Program-made: the position numbers and the translations under genes | Part shown: positions 8,711-16,399 of the stretch, piece after piece | Numbering within the stretch: the first letter of the stretch is position 1 | Layout of the letters: each line of letters starts with the position of its first letter | The notes under the pieces: generated by a model | What the model was told of the DNA's origin: nothing | The model's database searches: none | What the model saw: the letters and a program-made list of their open reading frames with translations, nothing else | Assembly (NCBI GenBank): GCA_964569385.1 | Contig: CAZMUM010000010.1 | Span: forward strand, 1 to 64,000 | Source of the DNA: JAADHX01 sp964569385 | GTDB lineage: Bacteria; Actinomycetota; Acidimicrobiia; Acidimicrobiales; Poriferisodalaceae | DNA: 64,000 nucleotides | Reading direction: 5' to 3'

Positions 8711-9619
8711 TCAGCCAGATGAGTTGGCCGACAGAAAGGTTGGTGCAGCGTCAACTGGGGTTTCGGCTATGACCGACTCGACATAGGTCCGATAAGGGCT
8801 GCTTGGCATCCGGTTCGCCACGCTGCGCAAGCCTTGTTCGTCGATGAAGCCGCTGCGGAATGCGACCTCTTCAAGGCAGGCGATTTTGAGACCCTGACGC
8901 CTTTCGATCGTGGCGATGAAGTTAGACGATTCGAGGAGCGATTCTTGGGTTCCCGAGTCGAGCCACGCAACCCCGCGTCCGAGACGCACGGCAGTTAGGT
9001 GTCCATCAGCCAGGTACGAGCGGTTCAGCTCGGTTATCTCGAGCTCGCCCCTAGCGCTCGGAACCAGTTGACGGGTCCGTTCGACAACATCTCCGTCGTA
9101 GACGTACAAGCCGGGAACAGCCAGGTTCGACCGCGGCGAGACTGGTTTCTCCTGGAGAGACACGACGGTTCCGTCCGGGCCGAACTCAACGATTCCGTAG
9201 CGTTCGGGATCGTCAACCGCATAACCAAAGATAACCGCTCCATAGTTGTGCTCGGTGATGATGGTGTCTAGACCGATTCGGCCGTAGAAGATGTTGTCGC
9301 CCAGGATCAAAGTAGCTGAGTCGCCAGCTAGGAAACCTTCGCCTATGAGGAACGCTTGGGCGATGCCGCCAGGTTTGGGTTGCAGCGCGTACTCAAGGTT
9401 AATGCCCCACTGCGAACCGTTGCCTAGGAGCTCTTTGAAACGGGGAAGATCGTTTGGTGTCGAGATAATCAGGATTTCACGAATGCCAGCCAGCATTAGT
9501 GTTGCCAACGGATAGAACACCATTGGTTTGTCGTATACGGGTTGTAGTTGTTTGCTGGCCACCGACGTCAGCGGGTACAGACGTGTGCCCGAACCGCCCG
9601 CGAGAACAATGCCCTTCAC
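8711..9619 (-). CDS. rfbA: Glucose-1-phosphate thymidylyltransferase
   Basis: 302 residues, the usual length. The N-terminal signature GGSGTRLYPLT (8-18), VYDKPMVFYPLATLMLAGI and GDNIFYG are diagnostic of RmlA/RfbA. The enzyme makes dTDP-glucose from dTTP and glucose-1-phosphate, the first step to dTDP-rhamnose. The other three steps are encoded separately by rfbC, rfbB and rfbD at 15763-18213 on the opposite strand. It sits about 50 bp downstream of a methyltransferase gene read in the same direction and may be co-transcribed with it. Confidence 0.95.
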   Translation of the reverse strand: MKGIVLAGGSGTRLYPLTSVASKQLQPVYDKPMVFYPLATLMLAGIREILIISTPNDLPRFKELLGNGSQWGINLEYALQPKPGGIAQAFLIGEGFLAGDSATLILGDNIFYGRIGLDTIITEHNYGAVIFGYAVDDPERYGIVEFGPDGTVVSLQEKPVSPRSNLAVPGLYVYDGDVVERTRQLVPSARGELEITELNRSYLADGHLTAVRLGRGVAWLDSGTQESLLESSNFIATIERRQGLKIACLEEVAFRSGFIDEQGLRSVANRMPSSPYRTYVESVIAETPVDAAPTFLSANSSG

Positions 9620-9670
9620 GATCGACTACGTCGGCGAGAACTGACCCGAGTTGAGCGGTGGTAAGAGCGC

Positions 9671-10438
9671 CTACCGGTTCCGGGTGTCTCTGAACGCGTC
9701 ACGACCAGAACGCAAGACACCGCGGGCTTTGTCCTTTGCCGTCCCGGGGATGCGTTCTGTAAGGGCAGCAGCAGCCGAACCAATGCGACCGGCAATAACG
9801 TTAGCTGCGGCCGATGGCACGGTCAGATCTGAAGCTGACTCCGCTGTCGGAGTTGTATCCACCGCGACAGGCACAACTTGTTCTAGGCGCAGCAGCGGTA
9901 GCGGACCTGGATCGAATTCGCCCAAATCGTCTCGTTTTGTTGCTATGCAATCCATCATCCACTCGTCACGTGGGCGAAGGTCGGTTATCTCAAACCCGGC
10001 GTCATATAGAGATCGACGGAGTGTCAGCTCGGTGAATGTGGCGTGGTGGTAGTCGCCGTCGTAGGCCTGAGTGCCGAGCAGTGCGTGGAGCATTGTTCGG
10101 TGATGCTCGACGGTGGCTTCTTTCGCGATCAGTCTTGCCACACCCATGACGTCCGGTACGCGTAGAACAAGTTGGCCACCAACCTTGAGAAGCCTGGCCC
10201 ATTCGACAAGTGCTGGGTCAACTTCGGCTCGCTCAAGGTGTTCGAGAACGTCCTGAGCGACTACCTCCACGTAATGGTTCGCTGGGAGCATTGATAGGTT
10301 ACGAACATCAGCGACTAAGTCTGGGTTGTGGACTTCTAGGAAGTCGATGTTTAGGTAGTCGTCGCGATGATCCCAACCACAGCCGATGTTTATTCGATCG
10401 GAATGATCGAGTGGGTTGAAGACGCTTGAGTCCGTCAT
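9671..10438 (-). CDS. Class I SAM-dependent methyltransferase
   Basis: 255 residues. RINIGCGWDHRDDYLNIDF (about 15-33) is the SAM-binding glycine motif with the following acidic strand. VVAQDVLEHL (about 59-68) and LLKVGGQLVLRVPDVMG (about 83-100) are the usual strand 4 and 5 regions of the Methyltransf_11-type fold. The last 70 residues are a low-complexity tail rich in Ala and Arg. Small methyltransferases of this kind modify glycans or lipids in polysaccharide loci. A truncated relative of its first 46 codons lies just upstream at 10654-10794, suggesting a former tandem duplication. The acceptor is unknown. Confidence 0.75.
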   Translation of the reverse strand: MTDSSVFNPLDHSDRINIGCGWDHRDDYLNIDFLEVHNPDLVADVRNLSMLPANHYVEVVAQDVLEHLERAEVDPALVEWARLLKVGGQLVLRVPDVMGVARLIAKEATVEHHRTMLHALLGTQAYDGDYHHATFTELTLRRSLYDAGFEITDLRPRDEWMMDCIATKRDDLGEFDPGPLPLLRLEQVVPVAVDTTPTAESASDLTVPSAAANVIAGRIGSAAAALTERIPGTAKDKARGVLRSGRDAFRDTRNR

Positions 10439-10653
10439 CGACCGACCACTGGACCTTCCCTATGGGAGCCGACCATGACCCTAAGTTCGTCTCTTACCGT
10501 TGCCATTGCCCTACCTTGTCGATCCGATGTTGTTCGTGGCTCCGTGGATTCGGAGTCCACGAGCTATTTCAGTGATGCCGACAATATCGCTGAATCCGCT
10601 TCGCGCTAACCATGGTTCCGGTATTCAGATTCAGAACCTGACTATCGGTCGGC
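10439..10653. other. Non-coding stretch with one hairpin
   Basis: No credible coding frame is seen. An inverted repeat at 10539-10564 pairs CGTGGA with TCCACG around a 7-nt loop (TTCGGAG), extended by GCT/AGC across a bulged C. It lies upstream of the methyltransferase start at 10438 and downstream of the gene remnant at 10654, so it could be a weak terminator for the latter or part of the leader of the former. There is no T-tract. Confidence 0.5.
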
Positions 10654-10794
10654 TCAATCGATGACGACGACCACGTCGCCGTCGTGGAAGTCCTGGAAGT
10701 CGACGTTTAGGTAGCCGTCGCGGTGGTCGAAGCCGCACCCGATATTGATGCGATCGGGGAAGTCGAGTGGCTCGAATACGTCTACTGCTGACAT
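10654..10794 (-). pseudogene. Truncated N-terminal fragment related to the 9671-10438 methyltransferase
   Basis: A 46-codon frame starts at 10794 with MSAVDVFEPLDFPDRINIGC and continues with GFDHRDGYLNVDF before ending at a TGA. It aligns without gaps to residues 1-33 of the neighbouring methyltransferase (VFNPLDHSDRINIGCGWDHRDDYLNIDF). The frame stops soon after the SAM-binding strand, so it cannot make a working enzyme. Differences are mostly conservative, so this is either an old tandem copy cut short or a small retained peptide. I favour a gene remnant. No homologous continuation is visible in the 215 bp beyond its stop. Confidence 0.7.
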
Positions 10795-11025
10795 GAGGAA
10801 CTTACGGTCACGTTTCTACTCTCGGAGGCCGGGTCATGAACTTCTGTTGACTTGACATCACCCAGGACAGCTGTGTGTCGTTCGAAGTGAAGACTACCGT
10901 TTAACGATCCAGACGTTGAAAGTTTCGTGGCGTCGTCCATCAAACCTGGGCAGGATTGGAAAGTTCAAGTATGGAGGGGATTTCGCTTCCAGATTGTGCG
11001 GGTAGTTGGGCTATTGCCGGAGGGT
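10795..11025. other. Intergenic stretch, nothing recognised
   Basis: This lies between the methyltransferase remnant and the terminator-like stem of the subtilase gene. No open frame with coding character and no repeat shared with the rest of the window is seen. TTGACTTGACATC near 10850 resembles a -35 region on the + strand, but no gene follows in that direction. Confidence 0.4.
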
Positions 11026-11057
11026 GTACCGGGACCGATGCTAGCCAGTCCCGGTAC
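11026..11057 (-). terminator. 10-bp perfect inverted repeat at the 3' end of the subtilase gene
   Basis: GTACCGGGAC (11026-11035) and GTCCCGGTAC (11048-11057) form a perfect 10-bp stem with a 12-nt loop. The subtilase stop codon (11041-11043) lies inside the loop, and its last codons form one arm. The stem is strong but lacks a U-tract, as is common for terminators in high-GC actinomycetes. Function is inferred from position. Confidence 0.6.
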
Positions 11058-12798
11058 GTAGACCTCTCGAGGGCGGGGCTAGTTCAGGTGTGTTAGGCCT
11101 GAGGTAACCGGGCCGTACGTCGCCGGAACAGCGTTCGCGAGCCCAATGGAGTAAAGGGTCCTCTCCGCGTACATACCAGGTGCCGGTTGATGGGCGCCAG
11201 ACGGCGATGTCTGCGTCGCCGTCTCCGTCGTAGTCGGCTGGTACTGGTATGTCGGTCTGGGCTCCGAATGTGACCGTGGATCCGCCATTGATGTACCAGG
11301 TGGTGACGCCGCCGGATTGTCTGGCGACGGCGATGTCTGCGTCGCCGTCGCCGTCGTAGTCGGCTGGTATCGGTATGTCGCCGGCGGCACCGTAGGTCAC
11401 GTTGCTGGCACCGCGTATGTACCAGGTGCCAGTTGATGGGCGCCATACAGCGATGTCTGCGTCGCCGTCGCCGTCGTAGTCAGCGCGCACTGGTATATCT
11501 CCTGATGTGCCAGAGTTGATTGACGGCGCGTCACCTTCGAAAAAAGATCCCGTGGCGCCATCGAAGACCGAAGGTATCGCGACATCTTCGATCGCATCGA
11601 ACGATGCCTGAATGTCGAGGACCGGATAGGTCGCTGAACCGTCAGCGACTGTTGTTGTCGTTGCAAGCAATGCGTCTCGTGTTGCTTCCACTGATAGACC
11701 CTTGCGGTGCGACCGGAGGATCGCTACGGCTCCGGCAACGTGCGGGCTCGACATTGAGGTGCCAGTCTTAGTCCAACCTCCGGCCGTGATTGAGACACCA
11801 GGCGCGACGATCTCAAGATCACTCGACCTGTTGCCTGAGGCTGCGATCGCCGCGGTAGCGTCGTCGATGTTTCCCACCTGAACCACGTCTGTTAAGCACC
11901 CTGGCCAAGATGTAGCTCCCGACAGGGACATATTTCCTGATGCGACTACAGGTACGATCCCGGCCCCTACCAAACTTGACATGCCAATTGTATCGGGTGG
12001 GCAGGCGCCCGGTGCGTAAGCACTGATGCCAAGGCTGATGTTGACAGCGACGACATTTTCGCCCGCAGCCTTCCGACCGACAATCTGATTCACAGCCGTG
12101 AGCAGATCCACCGTGCTAGCAGTTGTTCCGTTGAACACATCAAACACGACCAATTGGGTCTGCGGCGCAACGCCAGCGACAATCGCGCTTACATTAGTAC
12201 CATGCCCAAAAATCGGGTCGCTGACATCGTCCAATTGATGGTCATCTTGTGCGATCTCGACCGAATCAAGAACGACACACGAAGGCCCCGGGGCGCTACA
12301 TGACCCAAATGCTGCCAGCGTGTAGTCGACCCCGGTGTCAAGGATTGCGACTACGGATCCCGAGCCTGACCCGCCAGCAGCGACGACAGCTGGCTGGTTG
12401 ATGAACGTCAATGACTCACTGAGCGCGGTTCGAAGCGTGAGCGGAGCGTGTATTGAGTAACCGTCGGGCCCTCGGCGCGACAGCGCATTATCTACGCCCT
12501 CTAACGTAAAGAACGACACAATGGCATACGGGATCTGATCAAATAAGGTCACGATTCGACCGGTGTTGCTGAGTGACTTCTCGAGAGTCTGCTCACGCTG
12601 TCGAATATCTGCATCGGCGTCGGAGAACTTAATAATGAATTCTCTCGTGCCAGCAGCGTAGGCCTCCCGGACTTCTGCCTCCGCTGGAGACTCTGAACTC
12701 GTATTCTCGACGGTCTGCGTGTCGCCTCGATCAGACGACGACGCCGCAGCTCGTTGCGTTGCGGGCACCAAGGACGCCGCTGTTGACATGATCAGCAT
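11041..12798 (-). CDS. Secreted S8 subtilisin-like protease with FG-GAP/VCBS repeats
   Basis: 585 residues from the first ATG. The catalytic triad is complete: Asp154 (AILDTGVD), His199 (FGHGTNVSAI) and Ser348 (GTSMSSPHVAG). After the protease domain there are three repeats containing DYDGDGDADIAVWRPSTGTW, calcium-binding FG-GAP/VCBS-type blades. The last 40 residues leave the repeat pattern, and other frames there also end in plausible tails, so a late frameshift is possible. The ATG at 12798 lacks a ribosome site and a basic n-region. An in-frame ATA at 12822 has an ideal site 6 nt upstream and would add IKRILISI, completing a classic signal peptide. It is probably an exported protease of unknown target. 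Confidence 0.88.
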   Translation of the reverse strand: MLIMSTAASLVPATQRAAASSSDRGDTQTVENTSSESPAEAEVREAYAAGTREFIIKFSDADADIRQREQTLEKSLSNTGRIVTLFDQIPYAIVSFFTLEGVDNALSRRGPDGYSIHAPLTLRTALSESLTFINQPAVVAAGGSGSGSVVAILDTGVDYTLAAFGSCSAPGPSCVVLDSVEIAQDDHQLDDVSDPIFGHGTNVSAIVAGVAPQTQLVVFDVFNGTTASTVDLLTAVNQIVGRKAAGENVVAVNISLGISAYAPGACPPDTIGMSSLVGAGIVPVVASGNMSLSGATSWPGCLTDVVQVGNIDDATAAIAASGNRSSDLEIVAPGVSITAGGWTKTGTSMSSPHVAGAVAILRSHRKGLSVEATRDALLATTTTVADGSATYPVLDIQASFDAIEDVAIPSVFDGATGSFFEGDAPSINSGTSGDIPVRADYDGDGDADIAVWRPSTGTWYIRGASNVTYGAAGDIPIPADYDGDGDADIAVARQSGGVTTWYINGGSTVTFGAQTDIPVPADYDGDGDADIAVWRPSTGTWYVRGEDPLLHWARERCSGDVRPGYLRPNTPELAPPSRGLRTGTG

Positions 12799-12828
12799 TA
12801 TTGATATCAGAATTCGTTTTATCGCTAG

Positions 12829-12836
12829 CCACCTTT
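12829..12836 (-). promoter_or_regulatory. Strong ribosome binding site pointing to an ATA start
   Basis: On the reverse strand AAAGGTGG is followed by a 6-nt spacer (CTAGCG) and then ATA AAA CGA ATT CTG, in frame with the subtilase. The in-frame TAA stop immediately upstream (12835-12837) overlaps this site, and no ATG, GTG or TTG lies between that stop and the ATG at 12798. The site is therefore well placed for ATA at 12822 but 30 nt away from the ATG. Confidence 0.6.
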
Positions 12837-12840
12837 ACGT

Positions 12841-12863
12841 GGTTTCAGGCCCGCAATGAAACC
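12841..12863 (-). other. Leader hairpin upstream of the subtilase ribosome site
   Basis: GGTTTCA (12841-12847) and TGAAACC (12857-12863) form a perfect 7-bp stem with a 9-nt loop. It sits 4 bp from the AAAGGTGG site in the presumed 5' leader of the subtilase gene. The rest of the gap to 13065 shows no gene. The function is unknown. Confidence 0.4.
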
Positions 12864-13065
12864 GTAACATTCGTAACACGCCTTTTATCGTCAGGTCCGG
12901 TGCCATTCACATTGCTCGCCTCGTTGACTGCTGTCACGTCCGACTAAGAGAAGGTTCGCACTCTCGAGCTGGGCAATCCGCCGGCCGCTTGTCCACAGTC
13001 GAAAGGCTGCCGACATTCAGACCTCTGTGTCCGGTCTTGTGTTGGTCGCCACCCGTAGGCGATGG

Positions 13066-14805
13066 TTAGTCGATAATGACTACTACATCGCCCGCTCCGA
13101 CCGTGTCGCCAACGGCGACCTTTATCTCTGTCACTGTTCCGGCCTTTTCGGCGGCGATGTTGTTTTCCATCTTCATAGCTTCGAGAACTACGAGTGTCTG
13201 ATCTGTTTCGACGGTGTCGCCGACGGCTACTTCCACTTTAACGATAGTGCCCTGCATCGGCACTGCGACCTTGTCAGAACCAGCCGACCCGCCGCCCGAA
13301 TCGCCGCTACGTTTTCGCTTCTTCGGCAACGACTCGGCTGTGGCGCCAGACTCAGGAACCCATGCGGTTACTGCAAAGCGTTTGCCGTTTACTTCGACGG
13401 TGGTTTCGCGTCGAACGAGGTCTTCTTCGTGTGGCGGCGAAGCTTGGGCGCCCTTGATGCCCGTAAGGTCGAGCGTTTCCTCAACCCACTTGGTGGAGTG
13501 CCTCAGGTCTACGAAGTCGTCGTGTTCGAGGATGGCCATGTCAGCCGGTTTGGTGGTCGCGACGCCTTCTACGACCAGCTCACTCAGTGCCCGTTTGGCT
13601 CTTCCAATAGCAATCTCGCGGTTGCGACCCCAAACAATGAGCTTGCCGACGAGGTTGTCGTAGTACTGCGAGATCTCATCGCCAGCTTCGTACCCGGTGT
13701 CGAACCTGGTGCCGAATCCATCTGGTGTAACCAGTTTGGTGATTGTTCCCGGAGATGGAAGAAAGGCACCCTCGGCCGGGTCTTCGGCGTTGATCCGGAT
13801 CTCGATGGCGTGACCGTTGATGACCACGTCGTCTTGGCCGAACGGCAGTTCTTCACCGGCAGCGATTCGTAGCTGCAGTTCGACGAGGTCGACCCCGGTC
13901 ACAAGTTCGGTGACTGGATGCTCGACCTGTAGGCGGGTGTTCATCTCGAGGTAGTAGAATCCGCCGTCTTCGTACAGGAACTCGACGGTGCCGGCGTTTA
14001 CGTAGTCGCAACCCTTGGCGACGGCAACAGCGGCCTTACCCATCTCGGCGAGAATGGCATCGTCGAGTCCAGCTGCTGGCGCCTCTTCGATGAGCTTTTG
14101 GTGGCGACGCTGGGCCGAGCAGTCGCGGGTGCCGAGGTAGACACAGTTGCCGTGGCTATCGGCGACGATCTGAACTTCGACGTGGCGTGGCGCGGTGAGG
14201 TAACGCTCCATGTAGATCTCGTCGCGTCCGAAGTAGGCGAGGGCTTCGCGTTGGGCCGACTCCATCGCCGCCGCAGCTTCGTCGCCGCTGCCCACGACCT
14301 TCATACCCCTGCCGCCGCCGCCGTAGGCCGCCTTGATGGCTACTGGCCAGCCAACCTCATTGCCGAAGTTGATCACCTGTGCTGGGTCGGTGATGAGCTC
14401 GGTGACGCCTGGAACACCGTGTACGCCGACCCGTTCGGCGGCTAGTCGGGCGGAGATCTTGTCGCCCATTACTTCGATGGCCTCGGCCCCCGGCCCTATG
14501 AAGGCCACCCCACGATCGGTAATGGTGCGGGCAAAGTCGGCGTTCTCTGAAAAGAAGCCGTAGCCCGGGTGCACTGCGTCGGCTCCGCTCTTTTCGACAA
14601 TGTCGAGAATGGCGTCGGTGTTGAGGTAGCTCTCGGCTGCGGTCTTGCCTCCCAACGCGTAAGCCTCATCGGCCAGACGAGTGTGGAGCGCTTCGCGATC
14701 GAGTTCGCTGTAGACCGCGACAGAAGCAATGCCGAGCTCGCGGCAGGCCCGTATAACCCGAACCGCGATTTCGCCGCGGTTAGCGATTAGAACTTTGGAG
14801 AACAT
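13066..14805 (-). CDS. accA3: Acetyl/propionyl-CoA carboxylase alpha chain (biotin carboxylase plus BCCP)
   Basis: 579 residues. It opens MFSKVLIANRGEIAVRVIRA, the biotin-carboxylase N-domain, with HPGYGFFSEN, a glycine-rich ATP-grasp loop (YGGGGRGMKVV) and the EMNTRLQVEHPVTE motif. A biotinyl domain ends the protein with the biotin-accepting Lys545 in EAMKMEN. The enzyme carboxylates biotin using ATP and bicarbonate; a separate carboxyltransferase beta chain, not in this window, completes the reaction for fatty-acid or propionate metabolism. The divergent neighbour is birA, which attaches the biotin. Confidence 0.93.
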   Translation of the reverse strand: MFSKVLIANRGEIAVRVIRACRELGIASVAVYSELDREALHTRLADEAYALGGKTAAESYLNTDAILDIVEKSGADAVHPGYGFFSENADFARTITDRGVAFIGPGAEAIEVMGDKISARLAAERVGVHGVPGVTELITDPAQVINFGNEVGWPVAIKAAYGGGGRGMKVVGSGDEAAAAMESAQREALAYFGRDEIYMERYLTAPRHVEVQIVADSHGNCVYLGTRDCSAQRRHQKLIEEAPAAGLDDAILAEMGKAAVAVAKGCDYVNAGTVEFLYEDGGFYYLEMNTRLQVEHPVTELVTGVDLVELQLRIAAGEELPFGQDDVVINGHAIEIRINAEDPAEGAFLPSPGTITKLVTPDGFGTRFDTGYEAGDEISQYYDNLVGKLIVWGRNREIAIGRAKRALSELVVEGVATTKPADMAILEHDDFVDLRHSTKWVEETLDLTGIKGAQASPPHEEDLVRRETTVEVNGKRFAVTAWVPESGATAESLPKKRKRSGDSGGGSAGSDKVAVPMQGTIVKVEVAVGDTVETDQTLVVLEAMKMENNIAAEKAGTVTEIKVAVGDTVGAGDVVVIID

Positions 14806-14913
14806 TGCACCTCGTCAAATGACCGGCCGAACCCGGCCACAGCAGTCAACTAGTTTGCCAGATTCAACGCAACCCGCCGAAATATCGGGTTACTTAGAGT
14901 CGGGACCTCGGCG
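14806..14913. promoter_or_regulatory. Divergent promoter region between accA3 and birA
   Basis: This 108-bp gap serves two divergently read genes. On the + strand TAGAGT (14895-14900) fits the actinobacterial -10 form TANNNT and would start transcription very close to the birA ATG at 14914, giving a near-leaderless message. No ribosome site is seen for birA, which agrees with that. No operator dyad stands out. Confidence 0.35.
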
Positions 14914-15735
14914 ATGTTAGTCTCGGCCATGCCCGCTTATATGTCTGTTTCGTACCTGGAAAGTACTCGGTTCCGGCTGGTCGAAGTAGCCGAGACGGGG
15001 TCCACAAACGCCGACCTTGCCGAGCTGGCCAGGGCCAACGAGCACCCTTTTCTAGCGATACGCACCAGCTTTCAGACTGCTGGCAGAGGGCGCCGCGACC
15101 GCAAATGGAGCGCTCCCCCTGGGTCTGGGCTGATGATGTCCGTTCTGTTCCCCGCAGCCCAGGGCGACAAAATTGCGACACATGCCCAGCAGATGGCGTC
15201 GTGTCTCGGACTAGCAGCGCTACGTGCCTGTATTGCATGTGGGGCAGTGGTTCAGCTGAAGTGGCCAAACGACATTGTTGGTCCTGTTCACAGCGATGGC
15301 ACCTTGCCAAAACTTGCGGGTGTTCTCGGTGAGGTAGTCACCCGCGGCGCCACGGCTCTCGGTGTCGTTGTGGGAGTTGGGCTCAACTTGCGACCCGTTC
15401 CCGAGCGAGCCGCCGCGCTCGCTCGGTCCGTAGTTGTGCTCGATGAGCTGACCGACGAGCGAGTCAGCCCTACTGAGATGGCCAAGGCGACACTGCGTGA
15501 ACTCGAATCGATCCTCACTCGTGTCGAGAAATCCGACGGTGCCGAATGGCTGAGAGGCGAAGTCGTCGCAGTATCTGCTGTTATCGGCCGCGACATCGAG
15601 GTGGTTGCAGACTGCGAGAGCATCACGGGCGTGGCGATTGACCTTGATGCCAACGGACGCCTAGTTGTCGAAACCAGTGCTGGACGGCGGGCAATCTCGG
15701 TAGGAGACGTCGTGTCGGCTCGCGTGCGCAACTGA
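14914..15735 (+). CDS. birA: Biotin-[acetyl-CoA-carboxylase] ligase, without DNA-binding domain
   Basis: 273 residues. The catalytic core has TGSTNADLAELA near 28-39, the biotin/ATP loop GRGRRDRKW (57-65), LKWPNDIVG and VVGVGLNLR, followed by the C-terminal SH3-like domain ending AISVGDVVSARV. There is no N-terminal helix-turn-helix, so it is a class I BirA that does not repress transcription directly. In-frame ATGs at 14929 and 14941 are also possible starts; all lie before the conserved core. It sits opposite its substrate gene accA3. Confidence 0.9.
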   Translation: MLVSAMPAYMSVSYLESTRFRLVEVAETGSTNADLAELARANEHPFLAIRTSFQTAGRGRRDRKWSAPPGSGLMMSVLFPAAQGDKIATHAQQMASCLGLAALRACIACGAVVQLKWPNDIVGPVHSDGTLPKLAGVLGEVVTRGATALGVVVGVGLNLRPVPERAAALARSVVVLDELTDERVSPTEMAKATLRELESILTRVEKSDGAEWLRGEVVAVSAVIGRDIEVVADCESITGVAIDLDANGRLVVETSAGRRAISVGDVVSARVRN

Positions 15736-15762
15736 AGGTTGCGGCGGCCGACTGATGTTCAC

Positions 15763-16317
15763 ATGGCTCATGTGTCGGCTTCGGACCTGATCGACGGCGT
15801 TTACATCATCAAACCCACCGTTCATCGCGATGATCGTGGGCTGTTCGTGGAGACCTTTCGGCGCAACTGGATCCCCGGTGGCGGGCGAGAAATGATCCAG
15901 TCCAACCGTGCCGATCGTACGGCCGGGTCATTAGTCGGATTGCACTACCACCTGCACCAAAGCGACTACTGGTATGTACCAGTTGGTAAGGCTCGAGTCG
16001 TCTTACACGACCTTCGCCAAGGTTCTGACACCGACGGGGCCACCCACGAACTCGACCTCGGTGGTGAGGAACACGGCGGGCTGTACATCCCGCCAGGGGT
16101 GGCCCACGGTTTTGCAGCACTAACCGACCTGACGATCACATACCTGGTCGACGGCTACTACAACCCCGCCGACGAATGCGGGGTTGCTTGGGACGACCCA
16201 CAAATCAACGCCGACTGGGGCGTCGCCGATCCGGTAATGTCCGACCGCGACCGAGCCAACCCCAAACGCGACGAAATCGAGCCGATGTGGCAACCACACT
16301 CTTCGCTGCGCACATGA
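15763..16317 (+). CDS. rfbC: dTDP-4-dehydrorhamnose 3,5-epimerase family protein
   Basis: 184 residues from the ATG at 15763; a TTG at 15739 gives a longer but less typical start. The cupin core has DDRGLFVETFRRNW, then SLVGLHYHLHQSDYWYVPVGKARVVLHDLR with the conserved catalytic-type His, and GLYIPPGVAHGFAALTD. This is the RmlC family, which epimerises dTDP-4-keto-6-deoxyglucose at C3 and C5. It is somewhat divergent, so the product could be a related deoxy sugar. It lies 27 bp after birA and precedes rfbB and rfbD, so a rhamnose route is the natural reading. Confidence 0.88.
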   Translation: MAHVSASDLIDGVYIIKPTVHRDDRGLFVETFRRNWIPGGGREMIQSNRADRTAGSLVGLHYHLHQSDYWYVPVGKARVVLHDLRQGSDTDGATHELDLGGEEHGGLYIPPGVAHGFAALTDLTITYLVDGYYNPADECGVAWDDPQINADWGVADPVMSDRDRANPKRDEIEPMWQPHSSLRT

Positions 16318-16335
16318 GGCGAAATCATCCAACCA

Positions 16336-16373
16336 GTGTCGAGGATTGGGGTCCCAGCCACGATCCTCGACAC
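16336..16373 (+). other. Strong hairpin between rfbC and rfbB
   Basis: GTGTCGAGGAT (16336-16346) and ATCCTCGACAC (16363-16373) form a perfect 11-bp stem with a 16-nt loop that itself contains TGGGGTCCCA. Two more G-C pairs (CC/GG) can form beyond a single A/A mismatch. It ends 16 nt before the GGAGG ribosome site of rfbB. There is no T-tract. It may be an attenuator, a processing site or an mRNA stability element within the operon. Confidence 0.6.
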
Positions 16374-16399
16374 AGGTTCGAATCTCTCGGAGGTCAGCG

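Noticed and set aside
10654..10690. Similarity of the remnant's end (GDVVVVID) to the end of accA3 (GDVVVIID)
   Set aside because: It also lines up with the methyltransferase's own PDLVADV segment, so a chimera is not needed to explain it.
11093..11446. Arg-rich reverse-strand frame over the FG-GAP repeats
   Set aside because: It is a shifted reading of repetitive DNA with an unnatural Arg-rich composition.
16336..16395. tRNA-like segment (AGGTTCGAATC near a long stem)
   Set aside because: The bases beside the TTCGAAT loop do not pair as a T-arm, and no acceptor or D-arm can be built; it is a simple hairpin plus chance T-loop similarity.
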